A DNA stretch of 21,491 nt from DATDPY01 sp964395765 (GTDB lineage Bacteria; Bacteroidota; Bacteroidia; Cytophagales; Cyclobacteriaceae): positions 1-21,491 of the forward strand of contig CAYNCU010000048.1 in assembly GCA_964395765.1 (NCBI GenBank), written 5' to 3'. The position numbers and the translations under genes are program-made. The number at the start of each line of letters is the position of its first letter. Positions within the stretch are counted from its first letter, which is position 1. Below the pieces are notes generated by a model, which saw only the letters and a list, made by a program, of their open reading frames with translations, was not told the origin of the DNA and did no database searches. Below are positions 1 through 7,660 of the stretch, piece by piece.

Positions 1-241
1 TAAAGCCCCGTTGGAACGAATTATTAGAAGCCGTGTTTTTTAATTTAACGGATAGGCTGTCCCTTAAAGCGATTCCACTACCACCCAATAGCCTGTTAAT
101 ACCGGCTCCCATATCATTGATTTTCCCCAGGCCGAAAAAAGTATAAGGGGATCCGGGGTAGGATTGAGATAATACCACCCCAAAGGATGATAAAATCAAA
201 AAGCCGGAGGCAAGAAATTTATATATAAAATTTCTTCTCAT
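1..241 (-). CDS. Outer-membrane beta-barrel protein, N-terminal part (runs off the left edge)
   Basis: About 80 residues are visible and the reading frame stays open to the window edge. It starts MRRNFIYKF, then has a hydrophobic signal-peptide core and a probable cleavage site near VVLSQS. The mature start reads SPYTFFGLGKI, followed by NRLLGGSGIALRD and an N-T-A-S-N-N stretch. This matches the beginning of a common Bacteroidota outer-membrane family (FadL/OmpP1-like barrels and relatives), which starts with SPYSRFGIGDL-like and MGGxGIALRD-like blocks. The role is probably an outer-membrane barrel; the substrate is unknown. A purine-rich GAGGA sits directly against the ATG at 239-241. It lies 36 bases after the kelch gene on the same strand, so co-transcription is likely. 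The family call rests only on the N-terminus. Confidence 0.65.
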   Translation of the reverse strand, partial: MRRNFIYKFLASGFLILSSFGVVLSQSYPGSPYTFFGLGKINDMGAGINRLLGGSGIALRDSLSVKLKNTASNNSFQRGF

Positions 242-277
242 TCCTCGTTATGAAGGTCGGGAAGTAATACGATCATT

Positions 278-1285
278 TTAAGGTACCTGTGAAGGGTCAT
301 TAGGGCGCCATTCCCAGAGATCGTCAAAATACAGGGTTGAATTACTTCCGAGACCTACGAAAGCCCGTCCATCAGCTACAAAGGATATAGCCCCGTCACG
401 TGCAGTTCCTTCCCAATTCGATTTTTGTTCCCATGTATCGTTGGAAGGAATATAATGCCATGTTGTAGTTGTGTAGGATGCTGTTCTTCCGGTTGCCACG
501 TAAGCTTCGCCGTTCAGTACCATGGCAACACCTCCCTGACGGACGATGGTATAATTGGAGTTTACGTCGAGGTCCTGTTTCTGCGTCCAGGGAAACCCAT
601 TGTTACTGATCTGGTCGGTATGCAATACCCATACATCCTTTTGATATAAACCATTATGAACACCACATAGTACATAAGCATCGTTTCCCAAAACGAAAGC
701 CACGGCTCCCTGGCGTTTCGATCCACCAAGGCTGGGTATCTGGTTCCAGGTATCATTGCTGGCATCATATTGCCAGAAATCTTTCTCGTCGTTGCCATCG
801 AAACCCGTTCCCATATAGCCGTATTTGCCGACACTGAAGGCGACGGCGCCGTATCTTGCGGTACCTCCGAAATCATTTTTTTGCGTCCATTGGTCCTTTC
901 CAGGATCATATTGCCAGAAATCCTTTAGTGGGTCAATTCCGTCGAAACCGGTCCCCACGTATCCTTTTCCATTTACGGCGAAGGCCACGGCACTGCTTCG
1001 TGCTGTACCCGGGAAATCTGCCACCCGCTGCCAGAAGTTTTCCTTGGGGTTATATTTCCAGAAATCATTATAATATTCGTTGGTCGATGCATTAAATCCT
1101 GTTCCGACATACGCTATATTGTTAATGACAAAGACCACTGCATCCGTCCTGGTTACCCCGTCAAATTCGGATTGTTGCACCCAGTCACCGATTAAAGGAG
1201 GACTTGTCTTTTTACATCCAAACAATATGAGTAAAAGCCAAAAAATATTAGGCCTGAATACATTTAAAATTTTACTTTTCATCAT
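278..1285 (-). CDS. Kelch-repeat beta-propeller lipoprotein
   Basis: A 335-residue protein with a lipoprotein signal: the hydrophobic stretch FWLLLILFGC is followed by KK, so Cys24 is the likely lipidated residue. From about residue 33 to the end there are six kelch-type repeats. Each has a G-T-A-R or similar turn, an A-V-A-F strand, a G-Y-V-G-T-G-F strand and a D-F-W-x-Y-D/N-P strand ending in W. This predicts a six-bladed propeller on the periplasmic or outer face of the outer membrane. Such propellers usually bind proteins or sugars, and no catalytic residues can be named. It lies between a DUF4270 lipoprotein gene (45 bases upstream) and an outer-membrane barrel gene (36 bases downstream), so the three may form one operon. 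Two ATG codons overlap the start (1285 and 1282); either could be used. Confidence 0.85.
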   Translation of the reverse strand: MMKSKILNVFRPNIFWLLLILFGCKKTSPPLIGDWVQQSEFDGVTRTDAVVFVINNIAYVGTGFNASTNEYYNDFWKYNPKENFWQRVADFPGTARSSAVAFAVNGKGYVGTGFDGIDPLKDFWQYDPGKDQWTQKNDFGGTARYGAVAFSVGKYGYMGTGFDGNDEKDFWQYDASNDTWNQIPSLGGSKRQGAVAFVLGNDAYVLCGVHNGLYQKDVWVLHTDQISNNGFPWTQKQDLDVNSNYTIVRQGGVAMVLNGEAYVATGRTASYTTTTWHYIPSNDTWEQKSNWEGTARDGAISFVADGRAFVGLGSNSTLYFDDLWEWRPNDPSQVP

Positions 1286-1330
1286 ACATGAATTGTTTAT
1301 GTACTAGCAATAATATCAGTTATTCTAAAA

Positions 1331-2689
1331 TTAGTCTCCCAATGTGGCAATTTTTAATTTGACCTTTGTTTTATTGCCCACTGTCCGGTTTGAAAACAAT
1401 AACTTATTCACCGAACTGTTGAAATCATTATTTCCCAAAACAAATAGCAGGCCGTGTTGCGAAGAGGGATCCACGTAAAGCTGTTGTTGCAGGAAATTAG
1501 TTATATCAAATTCATAATAGGTATCTTCCTTAAATTCATAATCGATATTCAAGGTCGCTTTAAGCGTAAGCTGGGAGCCAAGCCTGTTGATTTTATCCAC
1601 GGTATAAACGTTTAAAGTCGATGGCAATGGCGTTTCATTCGAATATGAATTTTTTTTAGGATAAAGATCCAGTTTAGCTTCAGTGATCACCACGCGATTA
1701 CTTAAAATGGTAAATGAATTCAGGGATGGGAAAGTAACCACGGTTCCGAGGCCCGAACAACCCTGGATGAAAGCCGTGGCTCCGGTTAATTTGGAATCAA
1801 CAGCCTGCTGCTGGGAAACCGCTTTATCCAATCCCGTTCCACTCCGGTCATAATCGATATGATTAAATATAAGACCGTTCGCAGCATAAAATTTCATGGT
1901 TCTTGAATTGTTTTCTATTGTTGAATGATAATCAATATGGAAAGCAAGAAGGAGCCTGGTATTCTGGCTGAATCCAAGAAAACATTTATCCGTTGAATCG
2001 GGTACCAGGGCAATGCCTTTGTAAAAACGCCGGAAGTCAGCATTGGTGGGTAAACCTTTTTGACGCAATAATTCGGCAAGTCCTCTCCCGTAATCATCAT
2101 TCAACCGGATTTCCAGGTTCTCACCATGGGGCCTGGGTTTGAATGTAGCCTGACCGATTTTATTATAGGAACTGTCTGGAGAAATATATTTGTAATTATC
2201 AATATTATACATTAACCCGTCATTTTGCTTTTTAATGTCATCCAGAACCCGGTATACGGAAAAAGTAAATTCCGGCAATGTGTCATAATACCAGTATTTG
2301 TCAAACTTACAATCGAGGATCAGGCTGTCAAAAACCAGGTCGCCGAGCGGATCAATCCGAGCTCCCATAGAATCCAGGTTAATCTGGAAAAAGGCCGTGG
2401 AACTTATTTCGCCCAGGTCAGGATCAATGGCGTGGCCCACAAGAAGCCTGTTGTACCCGCTGCCGGTTGTTACGGAATCAAAAACCTCAGTTCCCAGATG
2501 GGGCGTAAGGGTATCGGAATAAATAATCTGTAACGGTTGATCTTCGAGAAGATTAACGCCCACCGAGCTGTCGATCTGACAGGATACCAGCGCCATGATG
2601 GCCAACACAATAATCAGAGGGAAAATATGCTTCTTCAACTCTTGGGTCCGTGGAGCCTGACCTTCCCTAAGCATAAGTTTCCGCCTCAT
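1331..2689 (-). CDS. DUF4270 family lipoprotein
   Basis: A 452-residue protein from the ATG at 2689; an in-frame TTG two codons earlier and an ATG at 2674 are other possible starts. A charged N-terminus leads into a hydrophobic segment and the lipobox ALVSC, with Cys37 the likely lipidated residue. Right after it comes IDSSVGVNLLEDQPLQIIYS, then a DTLTPHLGTEVFDSV stretch and LLVGHAIDPDLGEISSTAFF. These match the opening blocks of DUF4270, a Bacteroidota-specific family of secreted lipoproteins with unknown biochemical function. The rest is predicted beta-rich, with no enzyme motif seen. The length is usual for the family. It is the first gene of a leftward run with the kelch lipoprotein and an outer-membrane barrel, which suggests a joint envelope role. 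Confidence 0.82.
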   Translation of the reverse strand: MRRKLMLREGQAPRTQELKKHIFPLIIVLAIMALVSCQIDSSVGVNLLEDQPLQIIYSDTLTPHLGTEVFDSVTTGSGYNRLLVGHAIDPDLGEISSTAFFQINLDSMGARIDPLGDLVFDSLILDCKFDKYWYYDTLPEFTFSVYRVLDDIKKQNDGLMYNIDNYKYISPDSSYNKIGQATFKPRPHGENLEIRLNDDYGRGLAELLRQKGLPTNADFRRFYKGIALVPDSTDKCFLGFSQNTRLLLAFHIDYHSTIENNSRTMKFYAANGLIFNHIDYDRSGTGLDKAVSQQQAVDSKLTGATAFIQGCSGLGTVVTFPSLNSFTILSNRVVITEAKLDLYPKKNSYSNETPLPSTLNVYTVDKINRLGSQLTLKATLNIDYEFKEDTYYEFDITNFLQQQLYVDPSSQHGLLFVLGNNDFNSSVNKLLFSNRTVGNKTKVKLKIATLGD

Positions 2690-2742
2690 CTTCAATATTA
2701 TTCATGTGTAAAATTAAGTCGAAGGCCCTTATTTAAGAAATT

Positions 2743-2763
2743 ATTGAATAAACAATTGAATAA
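2743..2763. repeat. Short direct repeat upstream of the DUF4270 gene
   Basis: ATTGAATAA occurs twice (2743-2751 and 2755-2763) with a three-base spacer, a 12-base period. It lies 54-74 bases upstream of the DUF4270 start. Direct repeats at this distance can be activator or sigma-factor sites, but in AT-rich DNA a nine-base repeat can also arise by chance. Confidence 0.25.
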
Positions 2764-3089
2764 TTTCAGGAAAATGCCTTTTTCTTCAAACGTGTAAAAT
2801 CAATATTTCACATAAGGGGCTGAAAGAATGAGGCAATTATAAACATAAACCTTAATAATTAACGATTAATACGTGGTTTTATAGGTTATAAACGAAAGTT
2901 TAACCTTCAAATTGTTGAATCTTCCGTTTGTAAGCCCCGATCCATCCTGCTGCAGAGTATTTAAAAATCAAATGAATTTTTATTTCCACTTTCATAATCA
3001 ATGACACATGAATTATACTTTAGGTTGTATCGCAGTTCAATAGAATAAACCGTAGCCTTACAAGGCTTACAAGCGCAACCGGGATAAAT

Positions 3090-3160
3090 CTTAATATTTA
3101 CTATTAAGTCCCCGAAAAAAACAGAAATCATTTTAAATAAAAATCTATTATAGATAGATT
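3090..3160. promoter_or_regulatory. Two AT-rich dyads upstream of the decayed gene
   Basis: Two perfect inverted repeats have the same geometry, seven-base arms and a five-base loop: CTTAATA/TATTAAG at 3090-3108 and AATCTAT/ATAGATT at 3142-3160. Their centres are 52 bases apart, about five helical turns. The second ends 34 bases before the ATG of the plus-strand remnant at 3194. They could be regulator binding sites of a gene that has since decayed. This is inference only. Confidence 0.3.
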
Positions 3161-3193
3161 GATAACCAGGAACTTAAAACCGGAATTAAAATC

Positions 3194-3524
3194 ATGCTGA
3201 AAAGAAATAGCTTACTCCTCGAGTCGCTTATCCTGATTGTAATGTCAATGAATGGTTACGGCCAAAATATAAAAGCATGGCCGGTGACGTCCGGCATCGC
3301 CGGAAGCAAAGACGTTACCAAATGTTAATGTATATGACAGGAAGTGAAAAGTAATAATTTCACAATTATTTCGTTTAAAATTAAGGTTTTTGATGGTTTA
3401 TTCTTCCAATTAAATGATGAATAGCAGGAAAATAAAAGAAATGAGATAAAAAAACATTCTTCAACCTTCATTACCAATTGTTCTTAAAGGAAACCAGGCG
3501 TATGAATATTTATGGCTCCCCTGA
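3194..3524 (+). pseudogene. Decayed gene for a secreted protein (signal peptide plus out-of-frame fragments)
   Basis: An ATG at 3194 opens a 44-codon frame (stop 3326-3328) with a convincing signal peptide: MLKRNSLLL, a hydrophobic core with LILIV, and a probable cleavage near GYGQN. The mature part reads IKAWPVTSGIAGSKDVTK and then stops. One base further on, another frame continues as NVNVYDRK before TGA at 3345-3347. The original frame resumes as FTIISFKIKVFDGLFFQLND up to TAG at 3422. A third piece, VLKGNQAYEYLWLP, ends at 3522-3524. A signal peptide followed by coding-like pieces in different frames suggests a secreted, beta-rich protein gene broken by frameshifts and stops. The family cannot be named. 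The alternative is a genuine 44-residue secreted peptide with chance downstream similarity to coding sequence. Confidence 0.4.
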
Positions 3525-3587
3525 TGTAATTTTACAGAAGGGAAAATAGCATTTAAAATAAAGTGGGTTGAAATAATAAATATTCAA

Positions 3588-4412
3588 ATGAAAAGTGGGC
3601 GATTCATATCCGGTTTCATTATTTCATCCCTGATCATAAGTTACGGTTGTAAAAAGGAAAGCCCTCAGCCGGTTCTTAAATCAGCATTCACCGTTAATAA
3701 TTCCATCGTCATAACAGGAGATACGGTTACATTTACCAATCAATCCGAGAATGCTTTTGCTTACCAATGGATTTTTGGCGACGGAGGTACCTCGACACTT
3801 GAAAACCCCAGCCATGTATATAAGGACCATGGCGGCTATAGAGTCCTGCTAAGAGCATTAGGTTCCTATGGTGCGGATACCTCCTATGCCTATGTGACAG
3901 TTAAACCGAAGGATGCCAAAATAATTACAGAAGGAAAGAAGATAGAGGAAATAAGCCTTGGTGATAAATGGGCAAAGGTCCAGAATGTATTTCCGCTTAT
4001 CGATACAGGATATTATTCCGACTATCTTACAAATTACAGTGTTTACAGTAACCTGATATATTATAAGGACCGGGGAATTGTTGCCGGATTTCTTTCAAAT
4101 CACAGTTTCATTAGTCTTGAAGATTCGGTTTTTGAGATCATACTGGTTGCGGATTATCCAGGGGTTACGACCAAGGGCATCACGCTGGGCAGCAAGCTTA
4201 CCGAAGTTGTTCATACCTATGGCAATCCCGAACATACGCTGTTTGATTTTTCAGATACAGGGTTAAGTTATTCCAGCAAGGGCATCGACTTTTATTCCTA
4301 TAACAATATTGATACCGCCCTTGTGGCAGAGATCGACGTATATTTTCCCAATAATACCATCAACAGGATTGTGGCCAACAGAACAGGTAGTATCAATTTT
4401 CATAAGCCGTAG
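3588..4412 (+). CDS. PKD-domain lipoprotein with two LG-type modules
   Basis: A 274-residue lipoprotein. The signal ends in IISYGC followed by KKE, so Cys21 is the likely lipid anchor. A PKD domain spans about residues 32-106, shown by the F-x-W-x-F-G-D-G signature (YQWIFGDGGTSTLENPSHVY) and the closing Y-x-V-L-L-R strand. Residues 110-274 contain two similar openings, IEEISLGDKWAKVQNVF and TKGITLGSKLTEVVHTYG. Each has an I-x-LG-x-x-x-x-x-V pattern like that of small alpha-beta modules in envelope lipoproteins. The protein probably sits at the outer membrane and binds protein or glycan; no catalytic residues are seen. It stands alone on the plus strand, and a hairpin follows its stop codon. 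Confidence 0.8.
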   Translation: MKSGRFISGFIISSLIISYGCKKESPQPVLKSAFTVNNSIVITGDTVTFTNQSENAFAYQWIFGDGGTSTLENPSHVYKDHGGYRVLLRALGSYGADTSYAYVTVKPKDAKIITEGKKIEEISLGDKWAKVQNVFPLIDTGYYSDYLTNYSVYSNLIYYKDRGIVAGFLSNHSFISLEDSVFEIILVADYPGVTTKGITLGSKLTEVVHTYGNPEHTLFDFSDTGLSYSSKGIDFYSYNNIDTALVAEIDVYFPNNTINRIVANRTGSINFHKP

Positions 4413-4425
4413 CCGGGCGTCGCAT

Positions 4426-4453
4426 TTTTTAGGAGAATAAATCTTCCTAAAAA
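4426..4453. terminator. Hairpin between convergent genes, probable bidirectional terminator
   Basis: TTTTTAGGA (4426-4434) and TCCTAAAAA (4445-4453) form a perfect nine-base stem with a ten-base loop. It lies 13 bases after the stop of the PKD gene (+) and just beyond the stop of the AhpD-like gene (-). A T-rich run follows on the plus strand at 4456-4466. Both position and structure fit a shared terminator. Confidence 0.6.
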
Positions 4454-4457
4454 GAAT

Positions 4458-5018
4458 TTATTTTTTCAGGTTGTCATAACGACCCTTTGAAGGGAGGTAA
4501 CCTTTATCAACAAGTATATGTGCCAGACGGTCATAAAATAAGGGTTCAGTCGGTGTAATGCTGGCAAGTCCGTCCACCATCCGGTTGTAATAACTGAAAA
4601 GGGCAGCGATCAAAACTGTATCGTGAAGTTCGATATCAGTAGCGCCCTGCTTTTTAGCTTCCTCAACTAATTCCGGCGTCACGCTCTTACCATTCACCTG
4701 TACAGCCCGGGCAATATCGAGCAATGCTTTCATTTTCCCGCTCAACGGTGCGTTGGAGGGATCGTTTTTAGCCTTGTTTGAAATTTCCTTGTCGCCCAAC
4801 AGCAAATCGGCGGTGGCAGTATGGGCCGCTGTGCAAAACCGGCATTCATTGCCATGGGAAACCACGGCAGCGATCAGCTCTCGTTCTCCTTCGGTCAGCG
4901 TTGATTCACCGCGAAGCAGGGTATGGGTAAGCTGACGGATCGGCAAGGCGGTGTCAAGCCTGTAGTCCAGGATTCCGGTTATGCCGGGAAGCTCTTCTTT
5001 TAAAGGAATGTATGGCAT
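4458..5018 (-). CDS. AhpD-like / carboxymuconolactone decarboxylase family protein (peroxidase-related)
   Basis: A 186-residue soluble protein. The key motif is NECRFCTAAHT at residues 57-67: Glu58, the redox pair Cys59 and Cys62, and His66. This is the E-C-x-x-C-x-x-x-H active site of AhpD-like alkylhydroperoxidases. Family members reduce peroxides or act as disulfide partners of peroxiredoxins, but the true substrate is often unknown. A helical C-terminal half (residues 90-170) and an N-terminus resembling the 'uncharacterised peroxidase-related' subgroup fit the family length. It is a single gene, convergent with the PKD gene and divergent from the small exported protein. No peroxiredoxin or OxyR gene is nearby. 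The ATG at 5016-5018 is the only sensible start. Confidence 0.82.
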   Translation of the reverse strand: MPYIPLKEELPGITGILDYRLDTALPIRQLTHTLLRGESTLTEGERELIAAVVSHGNECRFCTAAHTATADLLLGDKEISNKAKNDPSNAPLSGKMKALLDIARAVQVNGKSVTPELVEEAKKQGATDIELHDTVLIAALFSYYNRMVDGLASITPTEPLFYDRLAHILVDKGYLPSKGRYDNLKK

Positions 5019-5158
5019 TGCAATAATGTTTAATTAATGGTTCAGAAAACTTAAAAATTAAAAGGATTATACCGGATTGTCAAGCATTTAATGACTTTCC
5101 AAACCGGGGAACCTTAAAATAATTTATTTTGTTTTCTATTCTAATATCTCCCTTGTAT

Positions 5159-5581
5159 ATGGATCGGTCGATTATAATTTATAAGCCCAAACATGGACTA
5201 ATGTTCCTGTTAATATTTTTTACAGGTTTTTCCTATCTGGACAGGAAATTTTATCCGGGCCGTTCTGAAATTGTCTCGGTAGGAGATTCAACCCTGAATG
5301 ATTCCTCACTTTTTACAGGTTATGTATTTTACAATAGGGAGGACAGTGCCATGAAATTTCCGGCCGACGGAGCAATAATATCCATTATTAACAAAGGAAT
5401 AAATATCTCTGCCGACCTTTCAGGATATTATAAGATCTTAGTCCTCCCCGGAACTTATACCCTTCTTTACCAGGCACAGGGAAATGAGTGGCCGCAGTTG
5501 ATCGGGGAAGTAAAAAATATAACTATAAAGAAAAATCAAACTATCCGGATCGACATATTCCTGGGCTCTTACAGTGATTGA
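5159..5581 (+). CDS. Small exported or membrane-anchored protein with a carboxypeptidase-regulatory-like fold
   Basis: A 140-residue protein from the ATG at 5159; the frame extends ten codons upstream to a TTG, which looks less likely. An uncleaved or cleavable hydrophobic segment (LMFLLIFFTGF) lies at about residues 14-24. The rest is beta-rich: an A-I-I-S-I-I-N-K-G strand, an S-G-Y-Y-K-I-L-V-L-P-G-T-Y-T-L segment and a final I-T-I-K-K-N-Q-T-I-R-I-D-I strand. The 'D-L-S-G-Y-Y...L-P-G-T-Y' pattern is typical of carboxypeptidase D regulatory-like or transthyretin-type domains. It may be a surface or periplasmic accessory protein. No specific family is recognised, and it has no operon partner. 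Confidence 0.6.
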   Translation: MDRSIIIYKPKHGLMFLLIFFTGFSYLDRKFYPGRSEIVSVGDSTLNDSSLFTGYVFYNREDSAMKFPADGAIISIINKGINISADLSGYYKILVLPGTYTLLYQAQGNEWPQLIGEVKNITIKKNQTIRIDIFLGSYSD

Positions 5582-5758
5582 AGTTTGACGAATGTCAATA
5601 GCGGGAAAAGAAGTTGAAAAAAATAGTGAATGCCATGAACTTGTATTTCAAGGCTGTAATTATTTTTAATTTACGCCTCGAAGATACCAGGTCCCAAAGC
5701 ATTCACTAATCAATGTTTCAAAGGAAAAGGTTAACGAATACTCCTGTGATTATACGAA

Positions 5759-6816
5759 TTAATCTTCAATCGGGGTAATCACAATATTCCTGTACAGCAC
5801 TTTTCCTTTCTCAGTGCCCTGGAGCATCAAAGGGCCGGGGGCGAAAACATCCGGAGAAATGGCGCCACCAGTGGGCCCGTCCAGCGGTTGGTTATCGATG
5901 ATCGTGGTTCCGTTCAGCTTTACGGTAACATGACGTTTACATAAGGTTATGTCGAATGACTGCCACGAACCTGCAGGTTTTTCGGCAAGAACGGTAGGCG
6001 CTATTCTACTGTAAATTCCGCCAATATTGTGGGAATCCAGATCTTTTCCTCCTGAATCGAGATGACCTTGTTCAACCTGTACCTCATAAATGCCCCGCAA
6101 GTAGATTCCACTATTGCAATGTACACCTACATTGACATCTAATTTCAGGTTAAAATCCTTAAACACTTTGTCGGTCCTGATTTCCGTCCGGCCCTCATTT
6201 TTAACCAGTATACCGTTTTCCACGCTGAAAGGATTCTTTACATTGGGATTCAGTGGGCTCCATCCCGTCAGGTCCTTACCGTTAAATAACGTATCGGGCT
6301 TTCCGTATTTCACGCTTGAAAGGTCGGGGGCAGGAGGGGGCGGCGGTAATTTTGCACCGGTGAAAGAAAGGGTATCGATTCCGGTACCGTCCGTTTTAGG
6401 AATAAGATCATACCCGGCAATGCTGTCACCCTTTTTCCAGACTTCCAGCCAGTCGGGGTACATCATTTNNNNNNNNNNATTTGCGAGGAGGAATCACCGT
6501 CATAACCTCTCTGACGGTCTACCGTATGTACATCATGACCAACGATCAGGGTATTCCCGGCGAGGAAAACGTAGGGAACGGGCAAAACACTTCCGCCCTG
6601 CCATAATAAATTGGCGTCCACATAACCATCCGCCTGTTTTACCTGGAGCCAGCCCGTGGACCCGCCTTTGATACCGATAGTCCAATTACCCTCGAAGTCA
6701 CTGAGACTTGCTTTGGATTGCATCGGAGTGTTAGCCGGCATAGGTTTTTGCTGACAGGAATACACAACCACAGCGGCGATGATAAGTGCAAAATTTACAA
6801 CTGATGATTTTTTCAT
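5759..6816 (-). CDS. DUF1080 (3-keto-disaccharide hydrolase type) lipoprotein, interrupted by an assembly gap
   Basis: Two open frames on either side of the N run (6469-6478) are the two halves of one gene. The N-half starts at the ATG at 6816 with MKKSSVVNF, a hydrophobic core and a lipobox ending VVVYSC, followed by QQK. It then has a GNWTIGIKGGSTGWLQVKQ domain typical of the N-terminus of this subgroup. The C-half begins MMYPDWLEVWKKGDS and carries the DUF1080 jelly-roll: DTLFNGKDLTGW, an NSGIYLRGIYEVQV strand and a DITLCKRHVTVKLNG strand. DUF1080 proteins in Bacteroidota act on 3-keto-glycosides or are grouped as LamG-like glycan-active proteins. It is likely anchored in the outer membrane or periplasm. 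With ten bases of gap the two halves are out of frame, so the true gap must be 2 modulo 3. The break is therefore most simply an assembly artefact. Confidence 0.8.
6469..6478. other. Assembly gap (ten N)
   Basis: Ten undetermined bases join two contigs inside the DUF1080 gene. The number ten is probably a placeholder: reading-frame continuity needs a gap of 8, 11, 14 or similar. Coding sequence matching the same protein family is present on both sides. Confidence 0.95.
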
Positions 6817-6895
6817 AATATTATGCATTATAAATAATTGATAGAATACTAAGTTATTAAAGACTTCAACCATATCAACTTTTAAAGTAATGAAT

Positions 6896-6915
6896 AATAT
6901 TGAAAAATATTGGAA
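6896..6915. repeat. Tandem ten-base repeat upstream of the DUF1080 gene
   Basis: AATATTGAAA (6896-6905) is followed directly by AATATTGGAA (6906-6915), one mismatch in ten. It lies 80-100 bases upstream of the DUF1080 start. It could be a regulator site or promoter-proximal low-complexity DNA. Confidence 0.25.
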
Positions 6916-7005
6916 AAAATCTTATTTCTGTTAAAGCCTTTGACTTTGTTGTAATATTGATTTATTGATTTGGAGGATTCCAATTATTGCTACTAAGATT
7001 CGAAA

Positions 7006-7035
7006 GCAAAAAGAAATCCCTAGCGGTAGGATTTC
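7006..7035 (-). terminator. Rho-independent terminator of the 7106-7582 gene
   Basis: Read on the minus strand, GAAATCCTA pairs with TAGGGATTTC (nine pairs, one bulged base, four-base loop CCGC) and is followed at once by TTTTTGC. The hairpin arms lie at 7013-7022 and 7027-7035, about 70 bases after the stop codon of the upstream small gene. This is the clearest intrinsic terminator in the window. Confidence 0.6.
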
Positions 7036-7105
7036 GAAATTTACCCTGAAATTTACGGGAAATTAAGGATAATTCCGTGATAGGGTTCAGATCCGGTGGA
7101 AGGAT

Positions 7106-7582
7106 TTAATTCCGGTTGGAAAGTAGTTCGCCTTCCTTGTTTTGTTCGGCCAGCGTCCAGGCACCGGTCAGGGAAGTTTCGATCCAGGCCTTGCCTGATT
7201 TCCTGAACACTTTGATCTTGAGGCCGTAAATGTTCTCGAAATATTCTTCCAGCATGCTGATGGTCATATCGGGAGACAAGATAAAGGAATCCAATGAATG
7301 GTTTGTCCTGTATTCTCCCAGGGTTTTATGCGAAGGAATTAATTTTTTAAAAAGGGAACCGTTTTCCTTGCCAGGCTGGGTAATAATTTCCAACCGAAGG
7401 TAGGGGAATATCCTGTTAAAATCAATTTGTACAGCTACGATATTCAGGCTGTCAGAAATCCTGATAGTTTCTTCCATTAAATTTAAAATAGTACCGGACA
7501 ATGTACTATCCACAGACAAAAATCGATTTTCGGCCCTATTGTCGCGATGATATAGATCATATTCAATTATGATTGGCATCAT
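7106..7582 (-). CDS. Hypothetical protein with a conserved-looking C-terminal module
   Basis: A 158-residue protein that I cannot assign to a named family. No signal peptide or membrane segment is visible, and the overall charge is mixed. The N-terminal half has alternating hydrophobic strands (IVAVQIDF, YLRLEIIT). The C-terminal 60 residues are the most characteristic: DMTISMLEEYFENIYGLKIK, VFRKSGKAWIETS, then WTLAEQNKEGE. This reads as a helix followed by paired strands, a layout seen in small Bacteroidota proteins of unknown function. Two ATG codons are adjacent at the start. It forms its own transcription unit: over 200 bases separate it from the response regulator gene upstream, and a good terminator follows. 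Confidence 0.55.
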   Translation of the reverse strand: MMPIIIEYDLYHRDNRAENRFLSVDSTLSGTILNLMEETIRISDSLNIVAVQIDFNRIFPYLRLEIITQPGKENGSLFKKLIPSHKTLGEYRTNHSLDSFILSPDMTISMLEEYFENIYGLKIKVFRKSGKAWIETSLTGAWTLAEQNKEGELLSNRN

Positions 7583-7660
7583 TTCGGCCTTCTCCGGGCG
7601 TATGCCCTGACAATTAAAAAATTATTGACGTATATAACGGTAATTTAGGCGAATTAATAA

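Larger units (their letters stand above)
2690..3587. other. Long AT-rich intergenic region holding dyads and a decayed gene
   Basis: No intact long gene is visible in these roughly 900 bases. The left part should hold the promoter of the DUF4270 run. The centre has several dyads, including a short perfect hairpin at 3054-3067 (AGCCTT/AAGGCT with a two-base loop). The right part holds a broken exported-protein gene (3194-3524), and the last 60 bases precede the PKD lipoprotein. No clear pair of TTTG and TAnnTTTG promoter boxes was found. Confidence 0.6.

Noticed and set aside
6114..6671. Open frame of 185 codons on the plus strand crossing the N gap
   Set aside because: It depends on the undetermined bases to stay open and is antisense to both halves of the DUF1080 gene.
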